NCBI GenBank assembly: GCA_002067065.1
Contig: MVPY01000085.1
Location: forward strand, 1 to 9,028
Length of the DNA stretch: 9,028 nucleotides
Source: Methanobacterium sp. PtaB.Bin024
GTDB taxonomy: Archaea > Methanobacteriota > Methanobacteria > Methanobacteriales > Methanobacteriaceae
Direction: 5' to 3'
Notes under the pieces: model-generated
Told to the model about the DNA's origin: nothing
Seen by the model: only the letters and a program-made list of their open reading frames with translations
Database searches by the model: none
In this document: one piece after another, positions 6,780 to 9,028 of the stretch
Layout of the letters: each line of letters starts with the position of its first letter
Numbering within the stretch: position 1 is the stretch's first letter
Program-made: the position numbers and the translations under genes

Positions 6780-7901
6780 TCAGGCAAACATGTCCTTAGG
6801 TTCATTCTTCTCTTTTTCATGATGTTTCAAGGCATAAAGGAAGTTATCCCAGGTAACAACATCCTGGTCCTCGGATATAGCCTTGTGCAAGGCCACCTTC
6901 AGCAAACGGTCTTTGATATCTCTGCCTGACATTCCCTTGGATAATGAGACCAGCTTTTTAACATCTGCATCAACAGGAAGTGGCATGGATTTAACATACA
7001 TTTCCAGTATTGCTCTTCTTTCTTCTTCATCAGGAAGAACAAACTCGATTTCCTCTTCGAATCTACTTCTTAAAGCATAATCGAGTAATTGAGGATTGTT
7101 CGTAGCTCCAATAGTCACTACGCCAAGATTAGAGTTGATGCCATCCATCTCAGTTAATAGAGCATTCACCACCTCTGAAACATCCCCTCTAAGGGACTGG
7201 TACCTGCGGTCAAGGCCAATTGCATCTATTTCATCAATGAAAATAACTGCCGGGGCACAAGCTGCTGCAGCATCGAACAAATCGTGTATCTGACGCGCTC
7301 CATCCCCTACATGTTCTCCTATGAGACTGGTGGCCTTAACCAGGAAAAGAGGAACCTGAAGCTCGTTAGATAATGATTTAGCAAGCATTGTCTTCCCAGT
7401 ACCCGGAGTACCATGGAATAAAACGTTTTTAGGCGCCCAATCCTGGAAACTGTCTGGTTCCTGCAGGTAACGGGTTATAATCTTGCACTTGGTCTTGGCC
7501 CTTTCCTGACCAATGACATCGGCCATTTTCAGGTTACTTTCAATTTTTTTAACTTCACGAACTTCTTCTACCTCCATAAGAAGTATGGAAGTGTTTTTTG
7601 TTATTCTAGAGTTATCTGGATGAGTTTTAATTACTTTAAATGCAAAATCAGGCAGTAACTTCTGGTCGAAAAGGAAAGATCCTTCTTCCACCTTGTAACC
7701 AATCCACTGCTCACGGGCATATAACTCAAAAAGTTCGTTGTCGAATATTTCTATTTTAGGATTCTCCACCAGATTGCACAGAAAAGGATATCCAATGGAT
7801 TGAAGTACAACCATTTTAGCTTCTTTTCCAGTGTCCTCTATACCTGTGGAAGTCTTTTTTTCAGATACTATTGGATCAGGAGTTATGTTGTTGTGTTTCA
7901 A
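6780..7901 (-). CDS. AAA ATPase, proteasomal ATPase-like (MJ1494 type)
   Basis: The product is 373 residues, with an ~120-residue unique N-terminal region and one AAA+ module related to PAN, Rpt and FtsH ATPases. It matches in length the archaeal proteins annotated as putative 26S regulatory subunit homologues (MJ1494 class, from memory). Visible motifs are Walker A GTPGTGKT (164-171), a pore-loop-like SLIGEHVGDGARQI (192-205), Walker B VIFIDEID (219-226), sensor-1 TNN (267-269), arginine fingers Arg278 and Arg280 (LRSRFEE), and sensor-2 SGRDIKDR (325-332). The ATPase appears intact. It lacks the PAN N-terminal coiled coil and a HbYX tail (it ends MFA), so proteasome docking is doubtful and its substrate is unknown; a chaperone or unfoldase role is inferred. 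The start is TTG with AGGT 6 nt upstream. An ATG at 7814 would shorten it by 29 residues but has only a weak GGA site. A T-rich terminator follows the gene. Confidence 0.9.
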   Translation of the reverse strand: MKHNNITPDPIVSEKKTSTGIEDTGKEAKMVVLQSIGYPFLCNLVENPKIEIFDNELFELYAREQWIGYKVEEGSFLFDQKLLPDFAFKVIKTHPDNSRITKNTSILLMEVEEVREVKKIESNLKMADVIGQERAKTKCKIITRYLQEPDSFQDWAPKNVLFHGTPGTGKTMLAKSLSNELQVPLFLVKATSLIGEHVGDGARQIHDLFDAAAACAPAVIFIDEIDAIGLDRRYQSLRGDVSEVVNALLTEMDGINSNLGVVTIGATNNPQLLDYALRSRFEEEIEFVLPDEEERRAILEMYVKSMPLPVDADVKKLVSLSKGMSGRDIKDRLLKVALHKAISEDQDVVTWDNFLYALKHHEKEKNEPKDMFA

Positions 7902-7907
7902 TATTAT

Positions 7908-7911
7908 ACCT
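7908..7911 (-). promoter_or_regulatory. Shine-Dalgarno site supporting the TTG start of the AAA gene
   Basis: Minus-strand AGGT, 6 nt before the TTG at 7901. It is short but well placed, and better than anything before the in-frame ATG at 7814. Confidence 0.5.
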
Positions 7912-7942
7912 ACTAATGTTGTTATATTTAGAGTTAATTATT

Positions 7943-7955
7943 TATAAAATTTATA
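7943..7955. promoter_or_regulatory. Shared inverted TATA element between AAA and integrase genes
   Basis: TATAAA (7943-7948), A (7949), TTTATA (7950-7955) is a perfect inverted repeat that reads as a TATA box on both strands. It lies about 26 bp upstream of the integrase ATG and about 42 bp upstream of the AAA TTG. It would place the integrase transcript start at or very near its ATG, and the AAA start near 7918 with room for its AGGT site. The two promoters would therefore overlap and compete. Confidence 0.5.
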
Positions 7956-7970
7956 CATATAAATTGTAAC

Positions 7971-9028
7971 ATGGAGAATAAAATACTTTCCTCAGATGTC
8001 AAAAAGGATGATTGTTACATTGATTTTATAGAAAGTAGGGACATAGGGAATAGTACCAAAAGGACCTACATGCACCGTATAACCAGATATTGTAATTTCC
8101 TTGGAAAAACCCCAACTGAATTAATCGAAGAGGCAGAAGACGAACAGGATTCAGCTATCAAAACCAGAAAACGCAGAATAAAACGCTACCTCATTGATTA
8201 TAAGAAGTACTTGGAAGACGAAGGAACAACCAACACCGCTGTAAAGATCAACATAACAACTGTGAAATCATTTTATCGTAGCTTAGACATTGATGTGCCT
8301 TCCATAAAATTCAAAAAACAAAATTCCAATATTAGCTTAGAAGAAACCATTTCAATAGACTTGATTAAAAAAATAGTAAATATTGCTAACTTAAGAGACA
8401 AAGCAATCGTATTATTAATGCTTTCATCGGGAATGGGTGCCGCCGAGGTTAAAAATTTAACCTACGGAGACTTTTTAAAGGGGATATTAGAATACATTGA
8501 ACTTAACAAGTCAAACTATTTTGATATTGAACTGATCTATGATAAACTAAAAAATCAGAACAACCTGATTGGAACCTGGAAAATACACAGAGTAAAAACC
8601 GGTAAACCATATTATACATTTAACAGTCCAGAATCAACAGACGCCATCTTAGAGTATTTATCAGAAAGACAGAGACACAATATCGCTCCAAAAAGTCAAG
8701 AAGACCCCCTTTTTATCAGCGACCAAAAAAAGAAATTATCAGATATGGCATTTCTATATATATTCCATAGATTAAATGATAATCTAAAGTTAGGATTTAG
8801 AAGCAAGAATAGACGTGTTTTCACATCCCATCAACTTAGAAAATTTTTCACAACCACTCTTTATTCCAATGGGGCCGATAAACTAGTTGTAGATTGGTTC
8901 CTTGGACATAGCATACATTCAACCACCGAATCTTATTTTAAAACCAATGAAAAAGACCTTAAAAATCGTTACACAAAATATGTTAACCATTTAATGCTTA
9001 AAAAAGTTAAAATAGAACGTATATCATC
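7971..9028 (+). CDS. Tyrosine recombinase/integrase, 3' end beyond the window
   Basis: The frame is open from the ATG at 7971 to the window edge: 352 codons with no stop. Residues ~13-105 form a helical SAM-like core-binding domain (STKRTYMHRITRYCNFLG 28-45). The catalytic domain follows, with RVKTGKPY (207-214) holding the beta-hairpin Lys (209), HQLR (287-290) as the H-x-x-R box, FLGHS (310-314) with His313, and TTESYFK (318-324) with the nucleophile Tyr322. Box I reads SSGMGAAEV (152-160), so the first catalytic Arg of the usual G-x-R-x-x-E pattern is Gly156. I believe methanogen integrases with similar SSGMG boxes exist, but this is memory only. About 30 residues follow the Tyr, so little is missing. 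No SD precedes the ATG, and a TATA element ~26 bp upstream suggests a leaderless message. Base use is visibly richer in AAA, ATA and TTA codons than in its neighbours, consistent with a mobile element. No cargo or tRNA is visible. Confidence 0.88.
   Translation, partial: MENKILSSDVKKDDCYIDFIESRDIGNSTKRTYMHRITRYCNFLGKTPTELIEEAEDEQDSAIKTRKRRIKRYLIDYKKYLEDEGTTNTAVKINITTVKSFYRSLDIDVPSIKFKKQNSNISLEETISIDLIKKIVNIANLRDKAIVLLMLSSGMGAAEVKNLTYGDFLKGILEYIELNKSNYFDIELIYDKLKNQNNLIGTWKIHRVKTGKPYYTFNSPESTDAILEYLSERQRHNIAPKSQEDPLFISDQKKKLSDMAFLYIFHRLNDNLKLGFRSKNRRVFTSHQLRKFFTTTLYSNGADKLVVDWFLGHSIHSTTESYFKTNEKDLKNRYTKYVNHLMLKKVKIERIS

Noticed and set aside
6780..7901. Annotation of the AAA gene as the proteasome-activating nucleotidase PAN
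   Set aside because: The N-terminal coiled coil and C-terminal HbYX motif of PAN are absent, and the protein is shorter than PAN.
7902..7970. Searched for a tRNA 3' end or attachment site next to the integrase
   Set aside because: No T-loop (GTTCGAATC-like) sequence or cloverleaf can be built; the gap is only A+T-rich promoter sequence.

Overview
The window is a chromosomal segment of a hydrogenotrophic methanogen, most likely of the order Methanobacteriales (Methanobacterium-like). The evidence is the archaea-specific GTP cyclohydrolase III, the methyl-coenzyme M reductase (MCR) activation ATPase AtwA (component A2), a methanogenesis-marker-9 protein, archaeal Met8/CysG-N and HemA proteins, TATA-box promoters, GGTG/GGAGG-type Shine-Dalgarno (SD) sites and an A+T-rich sequence. 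I recognised no tRNA, rRNA, CRISPR array or insertion sequence, and no gene-free stretch reaches 300 bases.

Layout. On the + strand: arfA (42-794, first step of riboflavin/F420 precursor synthesis); a short Dus-like TIM-barrel flavoprotein (958-1707); then atwA (1873-3468), the marker-9 protein (3470-3946) and a precorrin-2 dehydrogenase (3962-4582), which are tightly packed with each SD inside or just after the preceding gene; then hemA (4691-5884) behind its own 108-bp promoter gap. Two minus-strand genes follow and converge on hemA: a DUF4013-type membrane protein (5945-6700) and a proteasomal-ATPase-like AAA protein (6780-7901, TTG start). A tyrosine recombinase/integrase (7971 to beyond the right edge) diverges from the AAA gene.

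How the genes fit together. HemA starts tetrapyrrole synthesis, and the Met8-like enzyme makes sirohydrochlorin, the precursor of nickel coenzyme F430, the prosthetic group of MCR. AtwA is the ATPase used to reactivate MCR. The marker-9 protein, of unknown function, is translated from a start one base after the atwA stop. It has two copies of a CC-x5-CP cysteine motif and a UBA-like tail. The 1873-5884 block therefore reads as an F430 supply and MCR activation module, with marker 9 the undescribed component most worth attention. The integrase at the right edge suggests the edge of a mobile or integrated element. Its catalytic box I has Gly where Arg is expected.

Non-coding gaps carry candidate control sequences: an 18-bp perfect dyad before the TIM-barrel gene, paired TAATGATCAAA boxes and a stem-loop before atwA, paired AATAATATTAA boxes before hemA, and a TATAAA-A-TTTATA inverted repeat between the divergent AAA and integrase genes. 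All regulatory calls are from inspection only.
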